Under the pieces are notes generated by a model that saw nothing but the letters and a program-made list of their open reading frames with translations, was not told the DNA's origin and searched no databases. A stretch of 39,028 bases of DNA from Microbacteriaceae bacterium (GTDB lineage Bacteria; Actinomycetota; Actinomycetes; Actinomycetales; Microbacteriaceae): the NCBI GenBank assembly GCA_025463565.1, contig JAODAT010000096.1, positions 1-39,028 of the forward strand, read 5' to 3'. Of the stretch, positions 1-7,833 are shown piece by piece (the first letter of the stretch is position 1; every line of letters starts with the position of its first letter). Made by a program: the position numbers and the translations under genes.

Positions 1-153
1 GCGACCGGCATGGTGATCGCCCAGCTGGACATCAGTGCGGATGACGCCCTGCTGCTTCTGAGGGCGCACGCGTTCTCGAGCGGCCGATCGGTTCGCGAAG
101 TTTCGGCCGACGTGGTTTCACGTCGCCTGGTATTCAGCCCGGAGGACCTGTGA
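1..153 (+). CDS. ANTAR-domain protein, C-terminal end only
   Basis: The window opens inside this gene. The visible 50 residues, read from base 1 to the TGA at 151-153, match the three-helix ANTAR fold. The typical hydrophobic core is present (ATGMV, then ALLLLRAHAF, then VREVSADVVSRRL). ANTAR domains bind paired hairpins in nascent RNA and act as antiterminators. The N-terminal sensor part lies outside the window, most likely a GAF domain as in the next gene. The stop overlaps the GTG start of the next ANTAR gene by three bases of the shared GTGA, so the two are probably co-translated. The family assignment is confident; the sensor and the target RNA are unknown. Confidence 0.85.
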   Translation, partial: ATGMVIAQLDISADDALLLLRAHAFSSGRSVREVSADVVSRRLVFSPEDL

Positions 154-881
154 GCAACGAGGAATACACTGGCCCGATGGCCGCAGAATCCCGCGAGGGC
201 CGACTGGTTACGACGTTCGTAACCCTCGCAGACACAATCGTGGCAAGCTACGACGTTGTCGAGTTGCTTCAGAAACTCGTTGAGGCGTGCGCGGATATTC
301 TCGACGCCTCCGAGGCCGGCATTCTGCTAGCCGAACCCGACGGCGAACTGTCCGTCGTCGCGTCGACGAGCGAGCGCGGCTCGCTCGTCGAGATGCTCCA
401 GGGCGAAGGACCCTGCGGTGAAGCGTTCGACACCGGAGCGGTCATCGACATCGCGAACATCGAGGCGGTCGCCGACAAGTGGCCGGAATTCGCGGGTGAC
501 GCGGCCGCGCAGGGTTTCCGCTCGGTGACCGTCATCCCGATGACCCTGCGGGACACGGTGATCGGTACGCTCAACCTGTTCAGGGCGCAGGCGGGCGCGC
601 TCGGCGAGCTCGACCTCGCGGCCGCGCGCGGGCTGGCGGATGTCGCGACTATCGGCATCCTGCATGAACGCACCCTGCGCGAGAGCGCGCTCGCCCGCGA
701 GCAGCTGCAGCATGCACTCGACAGCCGCGTCGTCATCGAGCAGGCCAAGGGCGTCATCGCCCAGGTCAACGACGTCGACATGGACCGGGCCTTCACGCTG
801 CTGCGACAGTATTCGCGCAGCAACAACCTCGCCATCCGCGACGTCGCCGCACGAATCGTGAATCGTGAGCTTCGGCTCTAG
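150..881 (+). CDS. GAF-ANTAR signalling regulator (RNA-binding antiterminator type)
   Basis: This 243-residue protein has a GAF sensor domain at about residues 35-172 and an ANTAR RNA-binding domain at about 180-238. The ANTAR part contains the typical VIEQAKGVIAQ helix followed by AFTLLRQYSR. In this family the GAF domain senses a small ligand or redox state and the ANTAR domain binds RNA hairpins to prevent termination. The GTG start shares bases with the stop of the preceding ANTAR gene, giving two ANTAR proteins in tandem. Its TAG stop (879-881) also forms the first bases of the -10 box proposed for mshC. The ligand and target transcripts cannot be read from the sequence. Confidence 0.88.
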   Translation: MSNEEYTGPMAAESREGRLVTTFVTLADTIVASYDVVELLQKLVEACADILDASEAGILLAEPDGELSVVASTSERGSLVEMLQGEGPCGEAFDTGAVIDIANIEAVADKWPEFAGDAAAQGFRSVTVIPMTLRDTVIGTLNLFRAQAGALGELDLAAARGLADVATIGILHERTLRESALAREQLQHALDSRVVIEQAKGVIAQVNDVDMDRAFTLLRQYSRSNNLAIRDVAARIVNRELRL

Positions 882-890
882 ACTCCGAAC
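879..890 (+). promoter_or_regulatory. Leaderless-type promoter of mshC
   Basis: A TAGACT -10 hexamer at 879-884 is followed by six bases and then the GTG start of mshC at 891. No Shine-Dalgarno sequence fits between them. This TANNNT-N6-GTG spacing is typical of actinobacterial leaderless transcripts. The TAG is also the stop codon of the preceding GAF-ANTAR gene. No convincing -35 was found. Confidence 0.55.
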
Positions 891-2147
891 GTGAAGTCCT
901 GGTCCCGTCCCACCGTTCCTCGGGTGGCGGGTACCGGCCCGTTGCCGAGCGTCTACGACTCCGCGAGCGACGCGATAATCGAAACGCGTCCCGCGTCCAC
1001 GGAGTCCGGCGAAGTGGCGTCGCTGTATGTCTGCGGCATCACGCCGTACGACGCCACCCACCTCGGGCACGCGGCGACCTATCTCGCCTTCGACACGCTC
1101 ATCCGGCTCTGGCTCGACGCCGGCGTGAAGGTGCGCTACGCCCAGAACACGACGGATGTCGACGACCCGCTCCTGGAGCGCGCGACCCGTGATGGCGTGG
1201 ACTGGCGGCAGCTCGCTGCGGAGCAGACCGACCTGTTCCGGAGTGACATGGAGCACCTGCGCATCATCCCGCCTGACCACTACGTTGCGGTCACCGAGGT
1301 GGTGGAGGAGATCGCGGGCGCCGTGCACGAGCTGCTCGCGGGCGGGACCGCGTACCCGGTGGAGAGCGAAGGGGCCGACAGCGACCTGTATTTCGACTCG
1401 TCGGCCGACGCGAAGCCGTGGTTTCTCGGGCAGGAGTCGAGGCTCGATCGCTCCGACATGCTACGGTTCAGCGCCGAGCGCGGTGGAGACCCGGCCAGGC
1501 CCGGCAAACGTGACGCGCTCGACCCGCTGCTCTGGCGCTCCGAACGCGAGGGCGAACCCGCGTGGGACACGGTGCTGGGGAGAGGCCGCCCCGGCTGGCA
1601 CATCGAGTGTTCCGTGATCGCCCTCACCTTTCTTCCGCGACCGCTGACCGTGAGCGGCGGGGGAGCGGACCTGCTCTTCCCGCACCACGAGTTCAGTGCG
1701 GGGCACGCGTCCGCGCTCACCGGCGAGCCGTACGCCGGAGCGTACGTGCACTCCGGGATGGTGGCGTACGAAGGCGAGAAGATGAGCAAGTCGCTGGGCA
1801 ACCTGGTGCTTGTCTCGCGACTGGTCGCCGGCGGCGCGGACCCGCGCGCCATCCGGCTCGCCCTGCTCACGCACCACTATCGCGAGGACTGGGAGTGGAC
1901 GGACGACCAGCTCGGCGCCGCCGCCGAAACCCTTGCGCGGTGGGACGCGTGGGCGGCCGGTGCTGTCGACGACGGCGCTGCAAAAGACGCCGACCCGTTC
2001 GTCGACCATCTGCGCGAGATCCTGTCGCTCGACCTCGATACGCCGGGTGCGATCACCGCGATCGACGAGCGGCTCTCAGAACCGGCATCGACGAGCGCCG
2101 TCGCCGCGATCGATGCGCTGCTCGGGTTACAACTGGTGGTCGAGTAG
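891..2147 (+). CDS. mshC: L-cysteine:1D-myo-inositol 2-amino-2-deoxy-alpha-D-glucopyranoside ligase
   Basis: MshC joins cysteine to GlcN-inositol with ATP, the penultimate step of mycothiol synthesis in the cytoplasm. The 418-residue length fits the family. It is a class I tRNA-synthetase-like enzyme related to CysS. It has CGITPYDATHLGH with the HIGH-type motif at about residues 56-60 and KMSKS at 297-301. The N-terminus (MKSW, then PTVP) matches known MshC starts and supports the GTG at 891. The last codons (VVE-stop) lie inside a palindromic repeat at 2138-2172. The next gene is convergent. The alternative would be a cysteinyl-tRNA synthetase, but the N-terminus and shorter length favour MshC. 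Confidence 0.95.
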   Translation: MKSWSRPTVPRVAGTGPLPSVYDSASDAIIETRPASTESGEVASLYVCGITPYDATHLGHAATYLAFDTLIRLWLDAGVKVRYAQNTTDVDDPLLERATRDGVDWRQLAAEQTDLFRSDMEHLRIIPPDHYVAVTEVVEEIAGAVHELLAGGTAYPVESEGADSDLYFDSSADAKPWFLGQESRLDRSDMLRFSAERGGDPARPGKRDALDPLLWRSEREGEPAWDTVLGRGRPGWHIECSVIALTFLPRPLTVSGGGADLLFPHHEFSAGHASALTGEPYAGAYVHSGMVAYEGEKMSKSLGNLVLVSRLVAGGADPRAIRLALLTHHYREDWEWTDDQLGAAAETLARWDAWAAGAVDDGAAKDADPFVDHLREILSLDLDTPGAITAIDERLSEPASTSAVAAIDALLGLQLVVE

Positions 2148-2172
2148 CGCGCGAAGCACGCGTATCGAGACC
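2138..2172. repeat. Imperfect palindrome at the mshC 3' end (repeat or terminator)
   Basis: The element begins GGTCGAGTAGCGCGCG and ends CGCGTATCGAGACC. GGTC/GACC, TCGA/TCGA, TA/TA and CGCG/CGCG can pair with single-base bulges around a GAAG-containing loop. It overlaps the mshC stop and fills the junction with the convergent PAC2 gene. There is no T-run. Its TCGA-rich ends resemble the elements at 13317-13346 and 29482-29511, so it may belong to a dispersed genomic repeat family that also stops transcription. Confidence 0.5.
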
Positions 2173-2175
2173 CGC

Positions 2176-3120
2176 TCAGTCCTTCGGGCGCCAGTCGTCG
2201 GAGCCTGACGGAGCGGGGCCCGACGGAGCCGGGCCGTCCTTGCCGCCCGCCTTGCCGTCGCGCCGACGCAGGTAACGCTCGAACTCCTGGGCGATCGCCT
2301 CACCGCTCGCCTCGGGGGAATCGACGGTGTCGCGTGCCTGCTCCAGCTGGGTGATGTAGCTGGCCATCTCCTCGTCGTCACTGGCGAGCGCGTCGATCCC
2401 GGCCTCCCAGGCCTGGGACTCTTCGACCAGGTCGCCGCGCGGGATGACCACGTCGATGATCTCTTCGAGGCGATCGATGATGGCGAGCGTCGCTTTCGGG
2501 GAGGGGGCGTTGTGCACGTAATGCGGTACGGACGCCCAGATCGAGACGGTGGGGATGCCAACCTCTTCGGCGGCCGCACCGACCACCGAAAGAATCCCGA
2601 CCGGGCCCTCGTACGTGGAGCGCTCGACGGCGAGCTCGGAGCGGATGCGTGCGTCTTCGCTACCGACGAACACCGAAATGGGGCGGGTGTGCGGAACGTC
2701 GGCGAGCATCGCGCCGAGCATGACGATGGCGGTGATTTCTGTCTCCCGCACGATGGCCATGATCTCTTCGGTGAAGCTGCGCCAGTTGCGGGACGGCTCG
2801 GTGCCGAGCAGCAGGTAGACGTTCGAGGCATTGTCGCCGAACTCGGTGGGCTCGTCGCGCTGGGCCTTCACCGACGCCGGGCCGTACACGGTGACGGTCG
2901 GCCAGGTGAGTTCGCGGCCGCCGTCTTCGTCGATCGAGACGACCGGCCGGTTGAACTGGTAGTCGAAATACTTTTCGGACTCGATCTCGGCGATCGGGTA
3001 GAGGTCGAGCAGGTCTTTAAGCGTGCTCACAGCACCGCTCGCCGCTTCGCCCGCGTCGTTCCAGCCTTCGAAGGCCACGACCAGGAGGCGGCCCTTGAGA
3101 AGCCCTGTGTCCGATGCCAT
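2176..3120 (-). CDS. PAC2 family protein (proteasome-assembly-chaperone fold)
   Basis: This 314-residue cytoplasmic protein belongs to the PAC2 family: the N-terminal LLVVAFEGWNDAGEAA block and the later VYLLLGTEPSRNWRSF and LGAMLADVPHTRP blocks are characteristic. PAC2 proteins share the fold of archaeal and eukaryotic proteasome-assembly chaperones, but their bacterial role is not established. The C-terminal tail from about residue 285 is rich in Gly, Pro, Ser and charged residues and is probably disordered. The mycobacterial homologue (Rv2125) also lies near mshC and trmI, so the neighbourhood is conserved. The gene converges with mshC and is divergent from the HAD gene. Confidence 0.88.
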   Translation of the reverse strand: MASDTGLLKGRLLVVAFEGWNDAGEAASGAVSTLKDLLDLYPIAEIESEKYFDYQFNRPVVSIDEDGGRELTWPTVTVYGPASVKAQRDEPTEFGDNASNVYLLLGTEPSRNWRSFTEEIMAIVRETEITAIVMLGAMLADVPHTRPISVFVGSEDARIRSELAVERSTYEGPVGILSVVGAAAEEVGIPTVSIWASVPHYVHNAPSPKATLAIIDRLEEIIDVVIPRGDLVEESQAWEAGIDALASDDEEMASYITQLEQARDTVDSPEASGEAIAQEFERYLRRRDGKAGGKDGPAPSGPAPSGSDDWRPKD

Positions 3121-3147
3121 TCGTCAAGGATAGAACCCCCGCCCGTC

Positions 3148-3161
3148 TAAACTCGTCTTCC
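3148..3161 (+). promoter_or_regulatory. Leaderless-type promoter of the HAD gene
   Basis: TAAACT at 3148-3153 is followed by eight bases and the GTG at 3162. No Shine-Dalgarno is visible before this GTG. The hexamer and spacing support the GTG start over the upstream ATG at 3114, which would place the coding start inside the divergent PAC2 gene. Confidence 0.5.
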
Positions 3162-3836
3162 GTGACAGAACCCACCCCCGCCGCCGTCCTGTGGGACATG
3201 GACGGCACCCTCGTCGACACCGAGCCATACTGGCTCGAGGCGGAGGCGCAACTGGTGCACTCCTGGGGTGGCGTGTGGACTCACGAAGACGGCCTCACCC
3301 TCGTCGGCTCGGGTCTGCCGAACTCGGCACGGGTACTGCAGGGTCGAGGGGTCGACCTCCCGAGCGAGCAGATCATCGATCAGCTCACCGACACAGTGAT
3401 GGAGCAGGTGAAGATGTCCGTCCCGTGGCGACCGGGTGCGCTGGAGCTGCTGGCTTCGATTCGCGCCGCCGGCATCCCGACGGCCGTTGTCACCATGTCG
3501 ATCGCCCGGATGGCGGAGCACATCGCGTCGCTGGCGCCGGCAGGCAGTTTCGACTTCGTCGTCGCGGGTGACCAGGTCGCGCACAGCAAGCCCCACCCGG
3601 AGCCGTACCTGCACGCCGCGCGCCTTCTCGGTGTGGATGCGACCGATTGCGTCGCCATCGAGGATTCGACCACGGGCCTCGCGGCCGCCGTCGCGTCGGG
3701 CGCGGTGACGATCGGTGTTCCGCTGCATTCGGTGCTCGACGAGAGTCTCGGCTACACGATCTGGCCGACCCTCGAGGGGCGAACCGTCAGCGACATCCGC
3801 GCGCTGTTCACGACCTCCCGGGCGGCCGTGCTGTGA
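3162..3836 (+). CDS. HAD-superfamily phosphatase (beta-phosphoglucomutase-like)
   Basis: This 224-residue protein has the four HAD motifs. They are WDMDGTLVDTE with the nucleophilic Asp near residue 12, VVTMSIARM, the lysine in SKPHPEPYL, and the acidic IEDSTTGLAAA. A cap domain lies between motifs I and II, as in the beta-phosphoglucomutase/phosphoglycolate-phosphatase subfamily. The substrate is not predictable. The GTG at 3162 is chosen because it follows a TAAACT box and gives the usual short N-terminus; an in-frame ATG at 3114 would overlap the PAC2 gene. The stop overlaps the trmI start (GTGA). Confidence 0.88.
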   Translation: MTEPTPAAVLWDMDGTLVDTEPYWLEAEAQLVHSWGGVWTHEDGLTLVGSGLPNSARVLQGRGVDLPSEQIIDQLTDTVMEQVKMSVPWRPGALELLASIRAAGIPTAVVTMSIARMAEHIASLAPAGSFDFVVAGDQVAHSKPHPEPYLHAARLLGVDATDCVAIEDSTTGLAAAVASGAVTIGVPLHSVLDESLGYTIWPTLEGRTVSDIRALFTTSRAAVL

Positions 3837-4867
3837 CCGCGCAACGCCGGCAGAGCGGACCTTTTCGCGCGGGCGACCGCGTGCAGCTCACCGGTCCGAA
3901 GGGGCGGCTCAACACGATCACGCTTGAGGCAGGCGCGATCTTCCACACCCACCGCGGCATGGTGGGCCACGACTCGCTGATCGGGCTGGCAGACGCATCG
4001 GTGGTCACGGCCTCCAACGGCGATGAGTACCTGGCGCTGCGGCCGCTTCTCGGCGACTTCGTCATGTCGATGCCGCGCGGCGCTGCGATCGTCTACCCGA
4101 AGGACGCGGCGCAGATCCTCAGCCTCGGGGACATCTTCCCCGGAGCGCGCGTGGTCGAGGCCGGCGTCGGCTCCGGAGCACTCAGCCTCTGGCTGCTGCG
4201 CGGCATCGGCCCGGACGGTTCGCTCACGTCGTTCGAGCGTCGGCCGGAATTCGCCGAGGTCGCCCAGGCCAACGTGGTGACCTTCCTCGGCGCTGAGCCG
4301 GAGAACTGGGATGTCGTGGTCGGCGACCTGGTCGAGTCGCTGCCGAGCGCGGTCGAGCCCGGAACCGTCGACCGTGTCGTGCTCGACATGCTCGCGCCCT
4401 GGGAGTGTCTCGATGTCGTCGCCGACGCACTCACCCCCGGTGGCGTGGTGCTCTGCTACATCGCCACCGTCACCCAGCTCTCGCGCGTCGCCGAGGCGAT
4501 CAGGGCGACGGGCATGTTCACCGATCCGGACTCCTCGGAGACGATGGTGCGCGGCTGGCACGTCGAGGGTCTCGCCGTGCGCCCCGACCACCGAATGGTC
4601 GCACACACCGGCTTCCTGCTCACTGCCCGCCGGCTCGCGCCCGACACGATAGTGCCCCAGCTGAAGCGGCGCCCATCGAAGACCGACTTCAGCGACGAGG
4701 ATGTCGAAGCCTGGACCCCTGGCGCGCTCGGTGAACGCTCTGCCACCGACAAGACGCTGCGGCGTACCGCGCGTGCCGCCCGCACGGCGGCCGGCCACGC
4801 CCGTTCGGCCGCGGAAGCAGGGCCGACAGCGCTGGACTCACACGCGCAGGACGACAGCGGCGCGTGA
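3833..4867 (+). CDS. trmI: tRNA (adenine-58-N1)-methyltransferase
   Basis: TrmI methylates N1 of A58 in the T-loop of tRNA using S-adenosylmethionine, usually as a homotetramer. The 344-residue product has the small N-terminal beta domain (RAGDRVQLTGPKGR) and the Rossmann SAM motif RVVEAGVGSGALS at about 107-118. It also has the VVLDMLAPWECLD segment near 182-194. The GTG at 3833 overlaps the HAD stop by four bases, so the genes are probably co-translated. The C-terminal tail is Arg/Ala-rich. The mycobacterial homologue is Rv2118c, just before the Pup-proteasome locus; here the next gene is an FKBP lipoprotein instead. Confidence 0.93.
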   Translation: MTAQRRQSGPFRAGDRVQLTGPKGRLNTITLEAGAIFHTHRGMVGHDSLIGLADASVVTASNGDEYLALRPLLGDFVMSMPRGAAIVYPKDAAQILSLGDIFPGARVVEAGVGSGALSLWLLRGIGPDGSLTSFERRPEFAEVAQANVVTFLGAEPENWDVVVGDLVESLPSAVEPGTVDRVVLDMLAPWECLDVVADALTPGGVVLCYIATVTQLSRVAEAIRATGMFTDPDSSETMVRGWHVEGLAVRPDHRMVAHTGFLLTARRLAPDTIVPQLKRRPSKTDFSDEDVEAWTPGALGERSATDKTLRRTARAARTAAGHARSAAEAGPTALDSHAQDDSGA

Positions 4868-4870
4868 CCC

Positions 4871-4876
4871 TAGAAT
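4871..4876 (+). promoter_or_regulatory. Candidate -10 box for the FKBP lipoprotein gene
   Basis: TAGAAT lies just after the trmI stop, 35 bases before the GTG start at 4912. A GAGGA Shine-Dalgarno at 4904-4908 precedes that start. The hexamer is a good -10 match, but no clear -35 was found. Confidence 0.4.
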
Positions 4877-4911
4877 TGACAGACCCCACGATCGATCTGA
4901 AACGAGGATTC

Positions 4912-5862
4912 GTGCGCAAGCTCCCGGCTCTCCTGGCCGCATTCGCCGTCCTGGCCGCTCTCACCTCGTGTGCGAGCTCCACCACCGTCGCCGGGTGCTC
5001 GCCGCAGGTGGCATCCGGCTCCGCATCCAGCGTCGTGAAAACGACCGGCGCGTGGGGCAAGAAGCCGACGGTCAAACTCCCCACCCCGCTGTTCTCCAGC
5101 AAGACCGAGGTCTCGACGGTGATCGCCGGCAAGGGCCCCGCCATCCAGTACGGCCAGCCCGTCACCGTCGACGCGACCATCCTCGACGGACGCACCGGCA
5201 AGGTGCTGCAGGTCACCGATTACACGAAGACCGGCAGCGGACTGATCGTGGCCGGCACCAACAGCACGCCCGGCGTCTCGCAGGCGCTCGTCTGTGCGAC
5301 CGCGGGTTCGCGTATCGCCGTCGTGCTCTCCCCGAAGGACGGCACGAACAACAAGGCGGATTCCGCCGACGGCATCAAGGCCAAGGACTCGCTCGTCTGG
5401 GTGCTCGACGTCCGTAAGGCAATGCTCGCGAAGGCGAACGGCACCCCGCAGGTCTCGAGCGACGCGTACCCCTCGGTCGTCACCACCGCCAACGGCGCAC
5501 CCGGCATCACCCTTCCGTCGACTCCGGCGCCGAAGAAGCTGACCACCGTCACGCTGCAGCAGGGTTCTGGCGTCGCGGTGAAAGACGGCCAGCTGATCAT
5601 CGCCAAGTACACCGCGATCACCTGGACCGCCACACCGAACGCCTTCGACTCGACCTGGAAGAAGAACGACGCCGACGCGATCGAGGTCGGCGCAGCCAGC
5701 GTTTCTCCCGGCCTGTCGACCGCGCTGAAAGGCAAGCGCGTCGGCTCGCAGCTGATGGTGATGGTTCCCGCGAGCCTGGTCGCTCCGACCGATGGCAGTG
5801 GCACTGCGCCGAGCGGGGTTCCGGTCGTCTACGTGATCGACATCCTGGGAATCATCGGCTAG
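4912..5862 (+). CDS. FKBP-type peptidyl-prolyl isomerase lipoprotein
   Basis: This 316-residue secreted lipoprotein has an N-terminal charged-hydrophobic signal ending in the lipobox LTSC, with the lipid-modified Cys near residue 20. Two FKBP-like halves follow. The first includes GPAIQYGQPVTVDATILDG and the second includes GVAVKDGQLIIAKYTAITW through VYVIDILGI. FKBP proteins isomerise prolyl bonds, here probably helping proteins fold outside the membrane. The GTG at 4912 is chosen because it follows GAGGA and directly begins the signal peptide; an in-frame GTG at 4864 would put 16 residues in front. The first half looks degenerate, so activity may reside in the second. It is followed five bases later by pafB. 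Confidence 0.85.
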   Translation: MRKLPALLAAFAVLAALTSCASSTTVAGCSPQVASGSASSVVKTTGAWGKKPTVKLPTPLFSSKTEVSTVIAGKGPAIQYGQPVTVDATILDGRTGKVLQVTDYTKTGSGLIVAGTNSTPGVSQALVCATAGSRIAVVLSPKDGTNNKADSADGIKAKDSLVWVLDVRKAMLAKANGTPQVSSDAYPSVVTTANGAPGITLPSTPAPKKLTTVTLQQGSGVAVKDGQLIIAKYTAITWTATPNAFDSTWKKNDADAIEVGAASVSPGLSTALKGKRVGSQLMVMVPASLVAPTDGSGTAPSGVPVVYVIDILGIIG

Positions 5863-5867
5863 CTGTC

Positions 5868-6857
5868 GTGGCTGCGCCCATCGCGAAGGTTCCGGTAGAA
5901 GAGAGGCTGTTCAGCCTCGTGCTCGCGCTGCTCGCCACCGAGACCGGGCTCACGAAGAACGAGATCCTGTCGACGGTGCAGGGGTATCGCCAGCGCTACA
6001 AGGCGTCGGGCGACAACGCGAACCTGGAGCGCCAGTTCGAGCGCGATAAAGACGACATCCGCGACCTGGGGGTGCCGCTGGAGACGATCGACAGCCCCGG
6101 ACAGGTCGGCAATAACCAGAACCTGCGCTATCGCATTCCGCGGGGTGCGTATGAGCTTCCCGGCGACATCAGTTTCTCGGCGGAGGAGACCACCCTGTTG
6201 AACCTCGCCGCAATGGTCTGGCGCGAGGGCTCGCTGTCGGCGGAGTCGCGCCGCGCCGTGATGAAGCTGCGCGGTCTCGGCATCGTCTCCGACGAGCCCG
6301 TGCTCGGCTACGCGCCGCGGCTGAGGGTGCGGGATGCCGCCTTCGAGCCGCTGCGGTCCGCCCTGGAGAAGAACGCGATTGTGCGATTCGCCTACCTGAA
6401 GCCCGGCGAGGGGGAGGCGAGGGTGCGTGAAGTGGCACCCCTGGCCCTCGTGCAGCACCAGGGTCGATGGCACCTGCACGCGCTCGAGCCGGGAACCCGG
6501 CTCACCAAGACGTTCCTGCTGCGCCGCATCGTCAGCCAGGTGACCAGCACCGGCGCCACCTTCGCGGCTCCAGTCGGCGACCAGACTGCGCAGGCCCTCG
6601 CCGAGCTCGAGGAGGTCTGGGACTCGCACACCGCCGAGGTCGAGGTGACGGCGTCATCGGATGCGGCCGCGCGCCTCGCGAAACGGCGCGGCACCGAGGT
6701 GGTGCGTGACGGCGTTCTGCGACTTCACTACTCCGACGCCAATATCTTCGCCGATGAACTGGCCGGCTACGGGCCGGAGGTTCTGGTGCTGTCACCGCCG
6801 GTGCTGCGCGCCGCGGTGCGGACGAGATTGTCGACGACGGCTGAGACTCATGGCTGA
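5868..6857 (+). CDS. pafB: WYL-domain transcriptional regulator, PafB half of PafBC
   Basis: PafB and PafC form a heterodimeric activator of the LexA-independent DNA-damage response in mycobacteria. This 329-residue protein has an N-terminal winged helix (RLFSLVLALLATETGLTKNEIL), the FERDKDDIRDLGVPLE linker typical of PafB, and a WYL domain in the middle. A C-terminal WCX-type domain follows. WYL domains are thought to bind a nucleic-acid or damage-derived ligand. The gene overlaps pafC by eight bases. The usual pafA (Pup ligase) partner upstream is missing here; an FKBP lipoprotein gene takes its place. Confidence 0.92.
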   Translation: MAAPIAKVPVEERLFSLVLALLATETGLTKNEILSTVQGYRQRYKASGDNANLERQFERDKDDIRDLGVPLETIDSPGQVGNNQNLRYRIPRGAYELPGDISFSAEETTLLNLAAMVWREGSLSAESRRAVMKLRGLGIVSDEPVLGYAPRLRVRDAAFEPLRSALEKNAIVRFAYLKPGEGEARVREVAPLALVQHQGRWHLHALEPGTRLTKTFLLRRIVSQVTSTGATFAAPVGDQTAQALAELEEVWDSHTAEVEVTASSDAAARLAKRRGTEVVRDGVLRLHYSDANIFADELAGYGPEVLVLSPPVLRAAVRTRLSTTAETHG

Positions 6858-7833
6858 GCGCCAGGCGCCGCTCCAGGCGCAGGACAAACTCGCGTTCCTG
6901 TTGTCGCTCGTGCCGTTCCTGATGGAGCACGAACGCATCAGCGTGCAGGAGGCGGCAGATCATTTCGACGTGAAACCCCAGGCCGTGCGCGAGGCGGTGG
7001 AGCTGATCGCCGTCTCCGGAATCCCGGGGGAGACCGGCCAGTACCAGCACGGTGACCTTTTCGACCTGGCCTGGGACGACTTCGAGGAGAACGACCAGAT
7101 CGTTCTCACCAACCTGGTGGCGATCGACGACGCCCCACGGTTCTCGGGTCGTGAGGCCGCCGCGCTGATCGCCGGGCTGCAGTACCTCTCTGCATTGCCG
7201 GAGAACGCCGACCGCACGGCCATCGCATCGCTCATGACCAAGCTGGCGCGCGGCGCCTCCGCGCTGCCCAGCCAGCTCGGCGTCGAAGGTGCGGAGTCCG
7301 ATTCGACCCTCGCCCTCATCCGACAGTCCGTCGAGGCCGGTCTGCAGCTCGAGTTCGATTACCTCAACGCACGCGGCGAACGCGAGCGCCGCGAGGTGGA
7401 CCCGCTGCGGGTGGAGTCGGTCGACGCCGACTGGTACCTGCGCGGGTGGGATCACCTGCGCGAGGCGCTTCGCACGTTCCGGCTGGACCGCATCGACAAT
7501 CCGACGGTCACCGATAAGCCGATCAGCCGGCGTGCGGCGGATGTGCGCCTGCCGGAGCTGCTGTTCGAGGGCTCGGACACCGACCTGGTGGTGACGATAG
7601 ACGTCACCCCGTCGGCGATGCCGCTCATCGCCGACTACATCCCCGACGGTTCAACGTCCACCGAGGTGGACGGTCTTATTCGCACCACGGTGCGGGTGAG
7701 CCACTATCACGGGCTGAAGCGACTCGTCGCGAGCCTGCCGGGCGTCGTGACGGTCATCGCGCCGGACGAGGCTCGCCGGGTGGTCGCCGAGTGGGCGGCC
7801 GCCGGTGCCGCGCGGTACAGGGATGACGACTGA
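6850..7833 (+). CDS. pafC: WYL-domain transcriptional regulator, PafC half of PafBC
   Basis: The 327-residue product starts with a winged-helix segment (DKLAFLLSLVPFLMEHERISVQEAADHF). A WYL domain (LQLEFDYLNARGERERREVDPLRVE, then DWYLRGWDHLREALRTFRLDRI) and a C-terminal WCX domain follow. It is expected to pair with PafB to activate DNA-repair promoters. The ATG at 6850 lies within the last eight bases of pafB, indicating translational coupling and matching the 1:1 complex. Its TGA overlaps the ATG of the next gene by one base. Confidence 0.92.
   Translation: MAERQAPLQAQDKLAFLLSLVPFLMEHERISVQEAADHFDVKPQAVREAVELIAVSGIPGETGQYQHGDLFDLAWDDFEENDQIVLTNLVAIDDAPRFSGREAAALIAGLQYLSALPENADRTAIASLMTKLARGASALPSQLGVEGAESDSTLALIRQSVEAGLQLEFDYLNARGERERREVDPLRVESVDADWYLRGWDHLREALRTFRLDRIDNPTVTDKPISRRAADVRLPELLFEGSDTDLVVTIDVTPSAMPLIADYIPDGSTSTEVDGLIRTTVRVSHYHGLKRLVASLPGVVTVIAPDEARRVVAEWAAAGAARYRDDD

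Noticed and set aside
327-1328. 333-codon open frame on the minus strand across the GAF-ANTAR and mshC genes
   Set aside because: It is antisense to two well-recognised genes, has low-complexity Arg/Val/Asp/His-rich sequence and no domain; typical of high-GC shadow frames.
4744-4752. TTGTCGGTG on the minus strand, resembling the PafBC-dependent damage-promoter motif
   Set aside because: It lies inside trmI, points away from any gene start and has no -10 box at the right spacing.
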